A DNA stretch of 64,000 nt from Flavobacterium limnophilum (GTDB lineage Bacteria; Bacteroidota; Bacteroidia; Flavobacteriales; Flavobacteriaceae), in assembly GCF_027111315.2 (NCBI RefSeq), contig NZ_CP114289.2:3844001-3908000 (forward strand), written 5' to 3'. This document shows positions 52,183 through 61,565 of this stretch, one piece after another; positions within the stretch are counted from its first letter, which is position 1; the number at the start of each line of letters is the position of its first letter. Below the pieces are notes generated by a model. That model was not told where the DNA came from. It made no database searches and saw only the letters and a program-made list of their open reading frames with translations. The translations under genes and the position numbers were made by a program.

Positions 52183-53904
52183 CTATTTTTTTTCAATGAC
52201 CACAAACACCGACGAACGGGCTGGCAAAGTAACATTTGTTCCATTGCTAGTTGCTGCCGAATATGGTTTTATGGTTTCATAATTACTAGGGCCTCCGGCT
52301 TCAAGTGTGGGCGCAGTGCCATTGATGATTACTTTTCTTGAGAATTCGCCGTTATCCGTACCGCCAACCAAGGTGTGCCAATACATTCGTTGTCCGGTAA
52401 GGAAATTGTTTAATTTAATTTTTACCGTAATAGGTGTAGTGGCTTTGTTTACAAAAGCAATTCCCACTTTACCATCTGAAAAAGAGGAAGCATAGACTTC
52501 ATAATTTCCTGTGGCGTCTTTGGAGGCATCGATAAGGCGGTCACCCATATTTTTTTGAAAATAATACATCTGGTAGAAGGCTGGACGAGGCGTTCCTTTT
52601 GGAATATTTGGTTCGTCTCCATTGCTGAACAAACCGTGGTCGTCGCCGTTATTCCAAGCGTTGAATAAGTCCCAACGAGCGGCCAGACCTATTTTGTTTT
52701 TTAATACTTCGCCCAATAATAAAACACTGTGCAAACCATTGATATGCGAAACTTGCTGCTTGCTACCATAGGCAAAAATATTCCATTCATCGAGTGCGAA
52801 TGGTTTGATTTGCCTGTTTTTGAGGGTTAAATCATTTTTGACATAGTTTACGATTTCGTTTGTTCTTATTTTTGGTGTTTCTAAAATGGTAGTTGCATCT
52901 ACATTTGCAATGGCTGTATAATAGTTGTGCAATACATAATAATCGGCTTCTTCAAGAATGGTGGGCAAGAGTTTGTCGTTCCAAGTTTTATTATTGGTGC
53001 TCATCCAATTTTCTGGTTTGGATTCAAATATGACGGCTCCAATTTTGATGTTGGTATTTCCAACTAATTTGGCGGCATCGCGCATGGCGGCAGCGATTAT
53101 TTTGAAATGTTGCGCATACAATTCGCCTGTCAGGAATTCGGGTTGTCCATCTTTATTTAAAGCGGTATTGATGCGATAACCCGCTTCCCAATCGCCAAAA
53201 TTCTCATTTCCAATTTCCCAATATTGCGTTCTTCCGTTGTCGTATTTTACCCAATCGGCGGCGAGTTTTGCTGCATCTTGAACAGGATTTGCCCCTGTTC
53301 CGTATCGGGCATAACCATAATTGACGGTTATTAATCCCTTGCTACTTGTGGCTTGCAAGAGTTGGTAATAATTTTCTAATGAAATGGTCCAATTGGCATC
53401 ATTTTTTCCAAACCAAAAACCAGCTGCTTCTTCGGTTCCATCTGCTTTTATTAATTTAGTAGGTGCTGTTGCCGGAGCAGTGACGGCATTCCAGAAGTAA
53501 ACATCACTAATGCTTCCGCCAGGGAAACGTATAATATTGGTTTTTAAATTGGTGAGATCTGATACTAATTTGGTATCTGTAACCATTTTTCCTGACCATA
53601 AATTGGCGTTATTGCCATAAATAGAGCTGGGGATTTTAGTAATTACTTTGGCATAATCAATAGTTACTGTGGAGTTGGTTGTAGTTGGAATGGCTGTTTC
53701 GACATAATTGGTTGGTGAACTCCAATTTTTCGAACTCCAATTATCCATAAAGAAACCAATTGTATTTTCTACTGCTGGATCAACTTGTGGTTTTGACACA
53801 GGAATTTCAGGAGTTATTGGAACTGGCTCAGGTTTATCTGGGCTAGAACATCCTGAAAAAGTTAAAATTAGTAAGGCTATTGTAATTTTGTAGTATGTTC
53901 TCAT
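52183..53904 (-). CDS. GH51-like clan GH-A glycosidase, lipoprotein
   Basis: The 573-aa product has a lipobox (ILTFSGCSS, Cys19) and a Pro-rich linker, then a beta-structured segment, a clan GH-A barrel and a C-terminal beta-sandwich. The likely acid/base is Glu234 in YWEIGNENFGDW and the nucleophile Glu373 in ALDEWNIF. The motifs resemble alpha-L-arabinofuranosidases of GH51, but the N-terminal part is unlike typical GH51, and GH30 or GH39 relatives cannot be excluded. It may remove arabinose or act as another mannanase. The start at 53904 gives a clean signal peptide. Confidence 0.7.
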   Translation of the reverse strand: MRTYYKITIALLILTFSGCSSPDKPEPVPITPEIPVSKPQVDPAVENTIGFFMDNWSSKNWSSPTNYVETAIPTTTNSTVTIDYAKVITKIPSSIYGNNANLWSGKMVTDTKLVSDLTNLKTNIIRFPGGSISDVYFWNAVTAPATAPTKLIKADGTEEAAGFWFGKNDANWTISLENYYQLLQATSSKGLITVNYGYARYGTGANPVQDAAKLAADWVKYDNGRTQYWEIGNENFGDWEAGYRINTALNKDGQPEFLTGELYAQHFKIIAAAMRDAAKLVGNTNIKIGAVIFESKPENWMSTNNKTWNDKLLPTILEEADYYVLHNYYTAIANVDATTILETPKIRTNEIVNYVKNDLTLKNRQIKPFALDEWNIFAYGSKQQVSHINGLHSVLLLGEVLKNKIGLAARWDLFNAWNNGDDHGLFSNGDEPNIPKGTPRPAFYQMYYFQKNMGDRLIDASKDATGNYEVYASSFSDGKVGIAFVNKATTPITVKIKLNNFLTGQRMYWHTLVGGTDNGEFSRKVIINGTAPTLEAGGPSNYETIKPYSAATSNGTNVTLPARSSVFVVIEKK

Positions 53905-53918
53905 AATTGATTTGTCTT

Positions 53919-54953
53919 TTATTTAAAACTTACCACAATATCATCGGCATATAATGTTCCCGATGCAAATCCTAAGGCCAGCATGATTCTGTATTTTTTG
54001 GTTCCTGCCGGAAGAGGCAATGTTTTTGTGTAAAAAGTCCAATCGGTGGTTGCGGTTACAAAAGCGATGTTTTGGTCGTCTCCCGTTTTTTCGGTTCCGT
54101 TTTTAGTGAATTCCACGTTGAACAATCCGTTGTTCCAAGGGTCTTTTCCGGGTTTGATATTGTCCGATTTTAACCAAGCCGAAAGAGTTATTGAAGTGGC
54201 GTTTTCCGGAACATCGGCAATTTGATCGATTCCAGTCCAATCGAAAGAGGTTGAATTTAATGCCAATGCCGCTTTTCCTTCTTTGAAAATGGTTTTTGAA
54301 ACAGATGCGTTTCCGCGCCAAGAAGCCATTTCGTTTTCGAAATCACCGTTGGATAATATGGCAGGTTTTGATTCGGAATTAGTCGAAATTAAAGCTGCTG
54401 TTGTTTTGGCATTTTCTTCTTCGTGTATTTTGTTGAGTTGTTCGAGAGAAATAGCAACCGCTTTGATGTCGTCAAAAAAGATGCTTCCGTTGGTTTGTCC
54501 CAAGGCCAGCATTATGCGCAATTTCGATGCGCCTGCAGGAACCGAAATTGTTTTTTTATAGAAAGTCCATGGTGTTGTTCCTAAAACCGAAGCAATACTT
54601 TGGTTCTCTATTCCTTTTTCGCCGGAATTTAAAAATTCAATGTCAAATTTTCCGGTATTCCATTCGTTTTTACCTTTTTCGACAGCCTCGGTTTTTACCC
54701 AACCACTTAATTCGACAGCCGCGGTATTTTTTGGTAGAGCCATAATTTGGTCAATGCCTTTCCATTCGGCTCCCACAAATTGATTGATGAAACAACTATT
54801 TTTTCCAGATTTTTTGTCATAAGGCGAAATGGTTGCCACATCTCCTCTCCAGTTGTTTAATTCCGTTTCGAAACCAGCGTTTTTGACCAAATTGGTTTGT
54901 GCAAATGAAATTTGGCATAAAGGCAAAATGAAGAATAAGAGTAAATTTTTCAT
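53919..54953 (-). CDS. Secreted tandem carbohydrate-binding protein, no catalytic domain
   Basis: The 344-aa protein has a signal peptide (LLLFFILPLCQISFAQ) and two homologous jelly-roll modules of about 140 residues. Both share the pattern NxxFExxxxxWRG, WxGIDQI, LSxWxK, WTFYxKT and KxRIMLALG..G.ϕxxDDI. This is the look of CBM families that bind beta-glycans. The start at 54953 is chosen since the 35 upstream codons overlap a palindromic repeat. Its place upstream of the GH51-like gene (14 bp) suggests a surface glycan-binding protein of the mannan system, perhaps in place of SusE/F. Confidence 0.82.
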   Translation of the reverse strand: MKNLLLFFILPLCQISFAQTNLVKNAGFETELNNWRGDVATISPYDKKSGKNSCFINQFVGAEWKGIDQIMALPKNTAAVELSGWVKTEAVEKGKNEWNTGKFDIEFLNSGEKGIENQSIASVLGTTPWTFYKKTISVPAGASKLRIMLALGQTNGSIFFDDIKAVAISLEQLNKIHEEENAKTTAALISTNSESKPAILSNGDFENEMASWRGNASVSKTIFKEGKAALALNSTSFDWTGIDQIADVPENATSITLSAWLKSDNIKPGKDPWNNGLFNVEFTKNGTEKTGDDQNIAFVTATTDWTFYTKTLPLPAGTKKYRIMLALGFASGTLYADDIVVSFK

Positions 54954-54978
54954 ATGGGTTGGGTTTAATTTTTTGCTG

Positions 54979-55202
54979 TCCTGCAAGTTTTTTTTAACCT
55001 TGTAGGCATGTTTAAATGAAATACCTACAAGGTCTCGAAAAAGACCTTGCAGGAGCAAACTGAATATAATGTTTAAATTTTTCGTTGCTATTTCAACGGA
55101 TTAAAATCCGTTGCTACAATATGTTTCGTCCGTAACGGACTCTTTCATTTTGTGCTAGAGCCTTAGGCTCGGACCATTTTGTAAGGCTGGACTTAAGTCC
55201 AG
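54979..55202. repeat. Cluster of six short palindromes
   Basis: In order: TCCTGCAAG/CTTGCAGGA (54979/55046), nested ACCTTGTAGG/CCTACAAGGT (54997/55024), CAACGGAT-TAAA-ATCCGTTG (55094-55113), GTCCG-TAA-CGGAC (55128-55140), GAGCC-TTA-GGCTC (55158-55170) and CTGGACTTAAGTCCAG (55187-55202). The last contains the stop codon of the epimerase gene at 55193. Confidence 0.9.
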
Positions 55203-56386
55203 TTTCTATAAATCAATTCAATGCAAGCCCTGCTGTTGTGGTACGGACATTTCCAGAAACCGGCTTTGTCTTTTTCGATTAATGAATATTCGGCATTTAC
55301 GCCCCAAATCCATTCTCCGTTTTTTTTGTCGAGAATGTATTGTTTTACAAATTCCCAGTTTTTGAGCACGACATCCAAGTATTTTTCATCATTTGTAAGT
55401 TGGTACGCATTGAAAAAACCAATCATCAATTCGGCTTGCGGCCACCAATGTTTTTCGGCCATTAATTTGTTTTGTTCCGGTTCCAATTCGTACCAAAGTC
55501 CACCATCAATGGGGTCAATGCCTTCGAAAGTGGCGTCGGTCATTAGGATGGCGTATTTTTTATAACGCGCGATTAAAGCTTTGTCTCCAGAAATTTCGGC
55601 ACATTGCAATAATAACCAAGCTGCTTCGATGTCGTGTCCGTACGAAATCACGTCTGGTTTTTCGACCCAGTTTTCGTCGAAAAATAATCGTAAATGACCA
55701 GTTTCTTTGTTGATGAAATGTGTTTCGATGACTTCGAGCAATTCGACAATATTGTTTTTTAAAGTTTCGTCTTTCCAAACTTTATACAAATTCGCATAGC
55801 CTTCGACGATATGCAAATGAGTGTTCATTGTCTTTTTTTCGTTGGCATCTTTGTCACTCAAACGCAAATCTTCAATGGGTTGCCAATCGCGTGTAAAAGC
55901 TTCGAAATAGCCTTTGTTGATTGGGTCGTAACTGTGTTCCTGAATTTTTTTGTACAGTGAAATGGAAAATTCCAATGCTTTTTCGTCTTTGGAAATACCA
56001 TAATATTCGGTCATTCCATAAATAACGAAAGCCAGTGCGTAAATTTGGTTTTTGGTATCTTTTGGCGAAGTATCGGAATTAATGCTCCAATAAATTCCTC
56101 CAAATTCCGAATCATAAAAATGGTTTAGAATAAATTCGGAAGCTTTTTGGGCAAGGCGTTTATGTGCTTCGTCTTTAGTAATCTTGTATGCCGCAGAAAA
56201 GGACCAAAGAATTCGGGCATTAAGAACTGAACCTTTTTCAGCTTCAAAATTTTTGAATTCCTTCCAATCTATTTGACCGATAAAACCACCATTTTTTGGG
56301 TCAATAGAATGTTTAGACCAATACTCCAAAATGTTGTCGAGTTCGGTGGTGAGTTCGGCTTTAAGATTTTTCGTTTTTTGGGACAC
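55193..56386 (-). CDS. AGE-family 2-epimerase (cellobiose/mannobiose 2-epimerase type)
   Basis: The 397-aa cytoplasmic protein is an (alpha/alpha)6 barrel. SYGHDIEAAWLLLQ, KHWWPQAELMIG and FWKCPYHNSRACIEL carry the catalytic histidines found in cellobiose 2-epimerases. In mannan pathways it converts beta-1,4-mannobiose to mannosyl-glucose, the substrate of the GH130 enzyme encoded next. Its last codons (WT and stop) lie within a 16-bp palindrome, so the C-terminus may have been altered by repeat insertion, though length is normal for the family (about 390-410 aa). Confidence 0.9.
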   Translation of the reverse strand: MSQKTKNLKAELTTELDNILEYWSKHSIDPKNGGFIGQIDWKEFKNFEAEKGSVLNARILWSFSAAYKITKDEAHKRLAQKASEFILNHFYDSEFGGIYWSINSDTSPKDTKNQIYALAFVIYGMTEYYGISKDEKALEFSISLYKKIQEHSYDPINKGYFEAFTRDWQPIEDLRLSDKDANEKKTMNTHLHIVEGYANLYKVWKDETLKNNIVELLEVIETHFINKETGHLRLFFDENWVEKPDVISYGHDIEAAWLLLQCAEISGDKALIARYKKYAILMTDATFEGIDPIDGGLWYELEPEQNKLMAEKHWWPQAELMIGFFNAYQLTNDEKYLDVVLKNWEFVKQYILDKKNGEWIWGVNAEYSLIEKDKAGFWKCPYHNSRACIELIYRNWT

Positions 56387-56437
56387 GGTTTTATTTTTAT
56401 GGTTCTACTAGTATTTGTGTGAAAGACTAAACATTTA

Positions 56438-56596
56438 AACCATTAAGAGATTTAAGAGTATTAAGATTTGTAGTGTACTTAATTTTCTTAAATCTCAAAA
56501 ATGCTCACAACATTTTAGTTGAACCTTTTTTATGGCTATTTTGTTTAAAAAGGCGGTCGGAGACCGCTAGTCACATCCTCAAAGTAGGAGACTTTG
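56438..56596. repeat. AACCATTAAG repeat (copy 3) plus two palindromes
   Basis: AACCATTAAGAGATTTAAG starts at 56438 and its partial partner ends near 56496. Then follow GCGGTC-GGA-GACCGC (56553-56567) and CAAAGT-AGGAG-ACTTTG (56580-56596). This fills the gap between the epimerase and phosphorylase genes. Confidence 0.75.
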
Positions 56597-56605
56597 CGGA
56601 GCAGT

Positions 56606-57799
56606 TTATTTAATTTCTTTGTTCTTGTTGACTTGTTCAATAATTTTATTCACCGAACCTGCCGAAATAAAGCTGTCTTGGGGCGTATTCATGACATAAT
56701 CCACCAACTTTTCGACTGTTGAAACAGCCACGTGCATCCTGGTATCCGAGGCGGCATAATAGATAAATACGGTGCCATCTTCATCGGCGATCCAGCCATT
56801 TGAAAACAAGACATTGGATACATCGCCCACTCTTTCCGAGCTTTCCGGAGCCATGAAATGTCCCGCTGGAATCTGGGTCACTTTTGAAATATCATTCAAA
56901 TCGGTCATGAACATATAAAGAGTATAGCGCAATCCGGCAGCGGTGTTTCTAACTCCGTGAGCCAAGTGCAGCCAACCTTTTTGGGTTTTAATCGGTGCTG
57001 GGCCCAACCCGTTTTTTAGTTCATAAATGGTGTGGTATTGTTTTCCGAAGATGATTTTTTCGTCCATTACAACTGGGTTTTTCATGTCATCGATGTAACC
57101 CAATCCAATTCCGCCGCCACTTCCCACATCGATGAATCCGTCTTGGGGTCTTGTATATAAAGCATATTTTCCGTTTACAAATTCTGGATGCAAGACCACG
57201 TTGCGTTGTTGACCCGTTTTCGAAATTAAATCGGGAAGTCTTTCCCAGTTGATTAAATCTTTGGTACGCACGATTCCTGCATTGGCAACAGCCGAACTGG
57301 TATCGCCTTTTGGAGCGTTTGGATCTTTTCTTTCGGTGCAAAAAACACCATAAATCCAGCCGTCTTCGTGATTCGTCAAGCGCATGTCATAGACATTGGT
57401 ATCCGGTTCTCCAGTTTGTGGAATCACGCAAGGTTTTTCCCAGAATTTGAAATTATCGACTCCATTTGGGCTTTCGGCAATGGCGAAAAACGATTTTCTG
57501 TCCACACCTTCAACACGAACAGCAAGAATGTATTTATTGTTCCATTTCATCGCGCCGGAATTGAAGGCTGCGTTGATGCCGATGCGTTCCATCAGGAAGG
57601 GATTCGTTGCTTGATTCAGGTCATAACGCCATTCGATAGGAGAGTGATTTCGGGTCAGGACAGGGTTTTTATATCTGTTGAATATACCGTTCCCCACAGT
57701 TGATTGTGGTTCATTTTTCCTTTCGATCAGTTGTTGAAATTCTTTCTGGATTTCATTTTTTCTTTCATCGAAATCCATATTTGTAGTTGTTGTATTCAT
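56606..57799 (-). CDS. GH130 4-O-beta-D-mannosyl-D-glucose phosphorylase
   Basis: The 397-aa cytoplasmic enzyme splits mannosyl-glucose with phosphate into alpha-mannose-1-phosphate and glucose. Many segments match GH130 subfamily 1 closely: NPVLTRNHSPIEWRYDL, ARVEGVDRKSFF-like RVEGVDRKSFFAI, GEPDTNVYDMRLT, RKDPNAPKGDTSSAV and GLGPAPIKTQKGWLH. The likely proton donor Asp lies in the PDTNVYDMR region. The start could be 57799 or 57778; about 35 residues precede the conserved part. It has no signal peptide, matching a cytoplasmic step after uptake by the neighbouring transporter. Confidence 0.94.
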   Translation of the reverse strand: MNTTTTNMDFDERKNEIQKEFQQLIERKNEPQSTVGNGIFNRYKNPVLTRNHSPIEWRYDLNQATNPFLMERIGINAAFNSGAMKWNNKYILAVRVEGVDRKSFFAIAESPNGVDNFKFWEKPCVIPQTGEPDTNVYDMRLTNHEDGWIYGVFCTERKDPNAPKGDTSSAVANAGIVRTKDLINWERLPDLISKTGQQRNVVLHPEFVNGKYALYTRPQDGFIDVGSGGGIGLGYIDDMKNPVVMDEKIIFGKQYHTIYELKNGLGPAPIKTQKGWLHLAHGVRNTAAGLRYTLYMFMTDLNDISKVTQIPAGHFMAPESSERVGDVSNVLFSNGWIADEDGTVFIYYAASDTRMHVAVSTVEKLVDYVMNTPQDSFISAGSVNKIIEQVNKNKEIK

Positions 57800-57823
57800 C
57801 TGTGATAGTGCTAAAATCAAATA

Positions 57824-59215
57824 TTAATTTGTTGTTTGTCTTTTGTTGCCCAAGTCTTTTTCGATGGTTTCCAGTTTTTCTTCGGTCAGCGGATAGAATA
57901 GAATAAAAAGTACCGAAATTGCTGCTGCTGCTGCCGGTAGAATGCTCAACATCAACTGGATTCCGTTTTGGGTTACCGCGGTTTGTTCCACATTGGCTTG
58001 AAAACCATAATAGCCCAAAAGCCATCCTGTTGCCGCTCCACCGATTGTCCATCCAAATTTTTGCGACATCGAAGAAGCCGAAAAAATAAGTCCCGTGGCT
58101 CTTCTTCCTTGTTTCCATTCGGAGTAATCGGCGCTGTCGGCATACATGGACCAGATTAATGGGAAGATGCAACCCGCACAAATACTGATCAGTACTTGAA
58201 AAACCATGATCAACAGCACTTCTTCTTTTCCGAGAAAATAGAAAATTACGCTTAAAACAGCCGCCATCGCCATTGCACCGAAAAAGGTGTTCTTTTTGCC
58301 AATTTTATTGGCGATTGGTGTGGCCGCAATTACTCCAATGATGTTGGCTGCCTGCCCCAAAACAAAGTACAAGGAAGTGGGTGTCATGGCAAAAGTTTCT
58401 CCAAAAGCGTTGAAACTGTAACTTACCGTGCTGCTTACATAGTATTTAAAATAATACACGGCAGCACCATCACGAATGGAATTGAATACCAATGCACCGA
58501 TTCCGGCTCCTAAAAGAATCCACCAAGGGCGATTTTTCAAAAGGTCGTTTAGGTCTTCTTTCAAGTTGGGTTTTTCGTCAGAAATGGGTTCCACTCTTTC
58601 TTTGGTCAAGAAAAAACAAGCCCAAAAGAAAACCGTGGTAATGATTCCGAAAACCATTATAGTGTATAACCAACCCATTTTGGAATTTAAGCTTCCACCA
58701 AAATAATTGACCAAAGGTTCTATTAACCAAAGCGCCAACAAACTTCCGCCGAAGGCAAAAACCATACGATAGGAGGAAAGTGTCGTTCTTTCTTTTCTGT
58801 CCGACGACATCACGCCAAGCAAGGAGGCGTAAGGAACGTTGATGATCGAATAGACCATCATCATCAGCGAATAGGTTACGTAAGCATATATGATTTTTCC
58901 TTTTTCGTCAAAATCGGGAGTGTAAAAAGTCAGGATGCCTATCAATGCAAATGGAATGGCTGTCCACAAAAGAAAAGGCCTGAATTTGCCCCAACGCGTT
59001 TTGGTTCGGTCGGAAATAATACCGACGATGGGATCAAAACAAGAGTCCCAAATTCGGGTAATCAAGAACATGGTTCCAACAACGGCGGGTGCTATCCCGA
59101 AAACATCGGTATAGAAAAACATCAGGTACATACTGAATATTTTCCAAAACATGGAGGAAGCGGCATCTCCTAAACCGTAACCGATTTTTTCTTTTAAACT
59201 AACTTTGTCTTGCAT
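57824..59215 (-). CDS. Glycoside-cation symporter (GPH family MFS)
   Basis: The 463-aa inner-membrane protein has twelve hydrophobic segments and opens KEKIGYGLGDAASSMFWKIF, typical of the glycoside-pentoside-hexuronide:cation family (MelB relatives). The conserved DRTKTRWGKFRPF loop between helices 2 and 3 is present. It should import mannobiose or gluco-manno-oligosaccharides with a cation. It lies 24 bp before the GH130 gene and 33 bp after the GH26 gene, in one operon. Confidence 0.93.
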   Translation of the reverse strand: MQDKVSLKEKIGYGLGDAASSMFWKIFSMYLMFFYTDVFGIAPAVVGTMFLITRIWDSCFDPIVGIISDRTKTRWGKFRPFLLWTAIPFALIGILTFYTPDFDEKGKIIYAYVTYSLMMMVYSIINVPYASLLGVMSSDRKERTTLSSYRMVFAFGGSLLALWLIEPLVNYFGGSLNSKMGWLYTIMVFGIITTVFFWACFFLTKERVEPISDEKPNLKEDLNDLLKNRPWWILLGAGIGALVFNSIRDGAAVYYFKYYVSSTVSYSFNAFGETFAMTPTSLYFVLGQAANIIGVIAATPIANKIGKKNTFFGAMAMAAVLSVIFYFLGKEEVLLIMVFQVLISICAGCIFPLIWSMYADSADYSEWKQGRRATGLIFSASSMSQKFGWTIGGAATGWLLGYYGFQANVEQTAVTQNGIQLMLSILPAAAAAISVLFILFYPLTEEKLETIEKDLGNKRQTTN

Positions 59216-59248
59216 TTTTTAGGTTTTATGGTCTTTTGGGTTACTTAA

Positions 59249-60394
59249 TTATTTTTTGTAAATTTTTTCTTTGGCGAGGTCTTTCTCGAATAAAATGTTG
59301 TCCAGATTATAAAAATCCACAAAATCTTTTTCGCTCACTTGCCCTTTGTAGGGTGCATAATAATGCATTTTTTTCTCTTTTTCTTGCCAGCCGTGGTTTC
59401 GCCAAACCAAGACATAAGAAATCTTATAATTGCCAATGGCTTTCATCAAAGTGTCCGTCCACCATTTATTATAAGGAATTGCTTCGTAGCCTGTTTCGGC
59501 AAACGCCATTATTTTATTTTGTTCCTTGGCTACTTCATCCATTATTTTGAATTGACTTTGGCAATTTTCAATGAAGGAATTGTCTTTGGTCGGGTCGTTG
59601 TATTGGTATTTGTCAAAACTCAAAACATCGGCATAATCCGATCCGGGATAATATTCCAGGAATTCTTCTTTGGATTTGAAATCAGCCGTGTTGTACACAT
59701 AAATTAAATTGTGAATTCCCTTTTTTTGAAAATAATCCAAGGTGAATTTCCACAAAGTCTTGAATTCTTCCGGGCTTGCATTGTTTTTACACCACCAAAA
59801 CCAGTTTCCGGTCAATTCGTGATACGGGCGAAATTGCATCGGAATTGGTTTGCCGTTTTTGTCTTTTAAGGTCAAAATGTATTGTGCGGCTTCATCCAGC
59901 CAGGACTTGAATTTTTCGTGACTTTCGCCTCCAGGCAATGCTGATGCCAAGGATTTTGGAGAAGTGTCCCAAGCGTTTTTGCCCGTCAAGGGATTGTCGA
60001 AATGCCAACTCAAAGTAATAATTCCACCTCTAGAATGGCCTTCCTTAATATATTGTCTCATTTTGTCAAAAGGAATGCCGTCAATATTCTTGTCTGATTT
60101 TCTTTCGAGACCACCTAAATCCCAACCATACACTGCGGGATAATCGCCGGTAACGTCTTTTACGTCGCTTCTTCCAGCTTCATATTTCCAGTTTACGCCG
60201 TAGGCCAAATCGTCTTGATGGCCAAACAGGATTCCTGTATTCGTTAATCCTCTTAAATTATTGTACAACACTTTGGTTTCGGGTGTCGCATTTTTGTCCG
60301 AAAGAGACGATTTAGTATCAATGGTTTGGGCTTTTGAGGAACATCCCGTCCCGACCCAAAAAGAAGCAATCAAGATTGCCATGGTTTTTTTCAT
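59249..60394 (-). CDS. GH26 beta-mannanase lipoprotein
   Basis: The 381-aa product has a lipobox (ASFWVGTGCSS, Cys18). The GH26 barrel has acid/base Glu193 in RPYHELTGNWFWW and nucleophile Glu300 in AFAETGYEA. Close relatives in Bacteroides fragilis-type operons release mannobiose from chain ends, the product needed by the epimerase-phosphorylase pathway. It is the first gene of the minus-strand operon and is divergent from the AraC regulator. An endo mode cannot be excluded from sequence alone. Confidence 0.92.
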   Translation of the reverse strand: MKKTMAILIASFWVGTGCSSKAQTIDTKSSLSDKNATPETKVLYNNLRGLTNTGILFGHQDDLAYGVNWKYEAGRSDVKDVTGDYPAVYGWDLGGLERKSDKNIDGIPFDKMRQYIKEGHSRGGIITLSWHFDNPLTGKNAWDTSPKSLASALPGGESHEKFKSWLDEAAQYILTLKDKNGKPIPMQFRPYHELTGNWFWWCKNNASPEEFKTLWKFTLDYFQKKGIHNLIYVYNTADFKSKEEFLEYYPGSDYADVLSFDKYQYNDPTKDNSFIENCQSQFKIMDEVAKEQNKIMAFAETGYEAIPYNKWWTDTLMKAIGNYKISYVLVWRNHGWQEKEKKMHYYAPYKGQVSEKDFVDFYNLDNILFEKDLAKEKIYKK

Positions 60395-60651
60395 GTGATT
60401 TTGTTTAAATAACTATAATGATCGTTTTAGATGTAAATATCGAGTTTTTGAGATAATAAAATGCGTAGTTTTTTTGGCTGTAATTGTCAAAATTATAAAA
60501 ACGGGTTCTATTATAAATGATAAATGTTTATTACAATTGTTATTTTTGAAAATAACGTAAATATATATTTCAAAGGTAATTCGGGGAATCTGTCTTAAAT
60601 AATATTATTTTGTCAATTATATGTCCTATTTTTACAAATAAAAAATGCGAC

Positions 60652-61530
60652 ATGAGTAATTTGAAGAATTTTTATAGGGAAATACCTCCGCTTTCTCCGT
60701 TGGATAGTTTTTTAGTTTTCGACAGGGTAAAAGACACTTTTGATTTCCCGGTGCATTACCATCCGGAGTTCGAGATCAATTTTATTGTCAACGGCAAGGG
60801 AGTAAAACGCGTCGTTGGCGACAATATTGAAGAAATTGACAACATCGAATTGGTTCTAATCGGCCCTAATTTATACCATGGTTGGGAGCTGAATAAATGT
60901 TCGAGCAAACAAATTCACGAAATAACCATACAATTCCACAACGATTTATTTCCGGAATCGATGCTGTCCAGAAGGATAATGGGTCCCATAAAAGACATGT
61001 TCAACCGGTCTATTCATGGGATTTTATTCTCAAAAAAAATAGCCGAAGAACTTACTCCAAGACTTATTAAAATTTCAAAATTAGATGGTATGGATTATTT
61101 TTTGGAGATTACCTCTATATTATATGATCTTGCCAACTCTCGAAACCAGAGGCTATTGTCAACATATACAGTTGATTATGATATTTTTGACGATTACGAC
61201 AAAATGAAATTGGTCTACGAATACGTGCAAAAAAACTTTGCCGAAAAAATATCTTTGGAAGACGTTTCCAGCGTGGCCAGCATGACGAGCATCTCCTTTA
61301 ATCGATTTATAAAAAAACGAACCGGAAAAACTTTTGTCAATTACATCAATGACATCAGGATAGGTTATGCGGCAAGATGGCTGGTGGAAAAAGATTTGAG
61401 CATTTCCGAAATTGCATTCAAGTCCGGGTTTAACAATATCGCCAATTTCAACCGAAGTTTCAAGGCTATCAAAAAACGCACTCCAAGTCAATACCGGGAA
61501 GATTTTTCTGGTTTGAAACGGATATTATAA
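60652..61530 (+). CDS. AraC-family regulator of the mannan locus
   Basis: The 292-aa protein has an N-terminal cupin sensor (FPVHYHPEFEINFIVNGKG) and two C-terminal helix-turn-helices (LEDVSSVASMTSISFNRFIKK, then ISEIAFKSGFNNIANFNRSF and the final TPSQYRED). It probably senses a mannan-derived sugar and controls the divergent GH26 operon and the susC gene. The start at 60652 is the ATG that begins MSNLKNFYREIPPL; the upstream TTG at 60610 is within the likely promoter. Confidence 0.9.
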   Translation: MSNLKNFYREIPPLSPLDSFLVFDRVKDTFDFPVHYHPEFEINFIVNGKGVKRVVGDNIEEIDNIELVLIGPNLYHGWELNKCSSKQIHEITIQFHNDLFPESMLSRRIMGPIKDMFNRSIHGILFSKKIAEELTPRLIKISKLDGMDYFLEITSILYDLANSRNQRLLSTYTVDYDIFDDYDKMKLVYEYVQKNFAEKISLEDVSSVASMTSISFNRFIKKRTGKTFVNYINDIRIGYAARWLVEKDLSISEIAFKSGFNNIANFNRSFKAIKKRTPSQYREDFSGLKRIL

Positions 61531-61533
61531 TTT

Positions 61534-61565
61534 AAGGGGACATTGGTCCCTTTTCTTTTTTTATT
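61534..61565 (+). terminator. Terminator after the AraC regulator
   Basis: AAGGGGAC and GTCCCTT pair with one bulged G around a 5-nt loop, followed by a T-rich run, starting a few bases after the stop codon. Confidence 0.75.
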
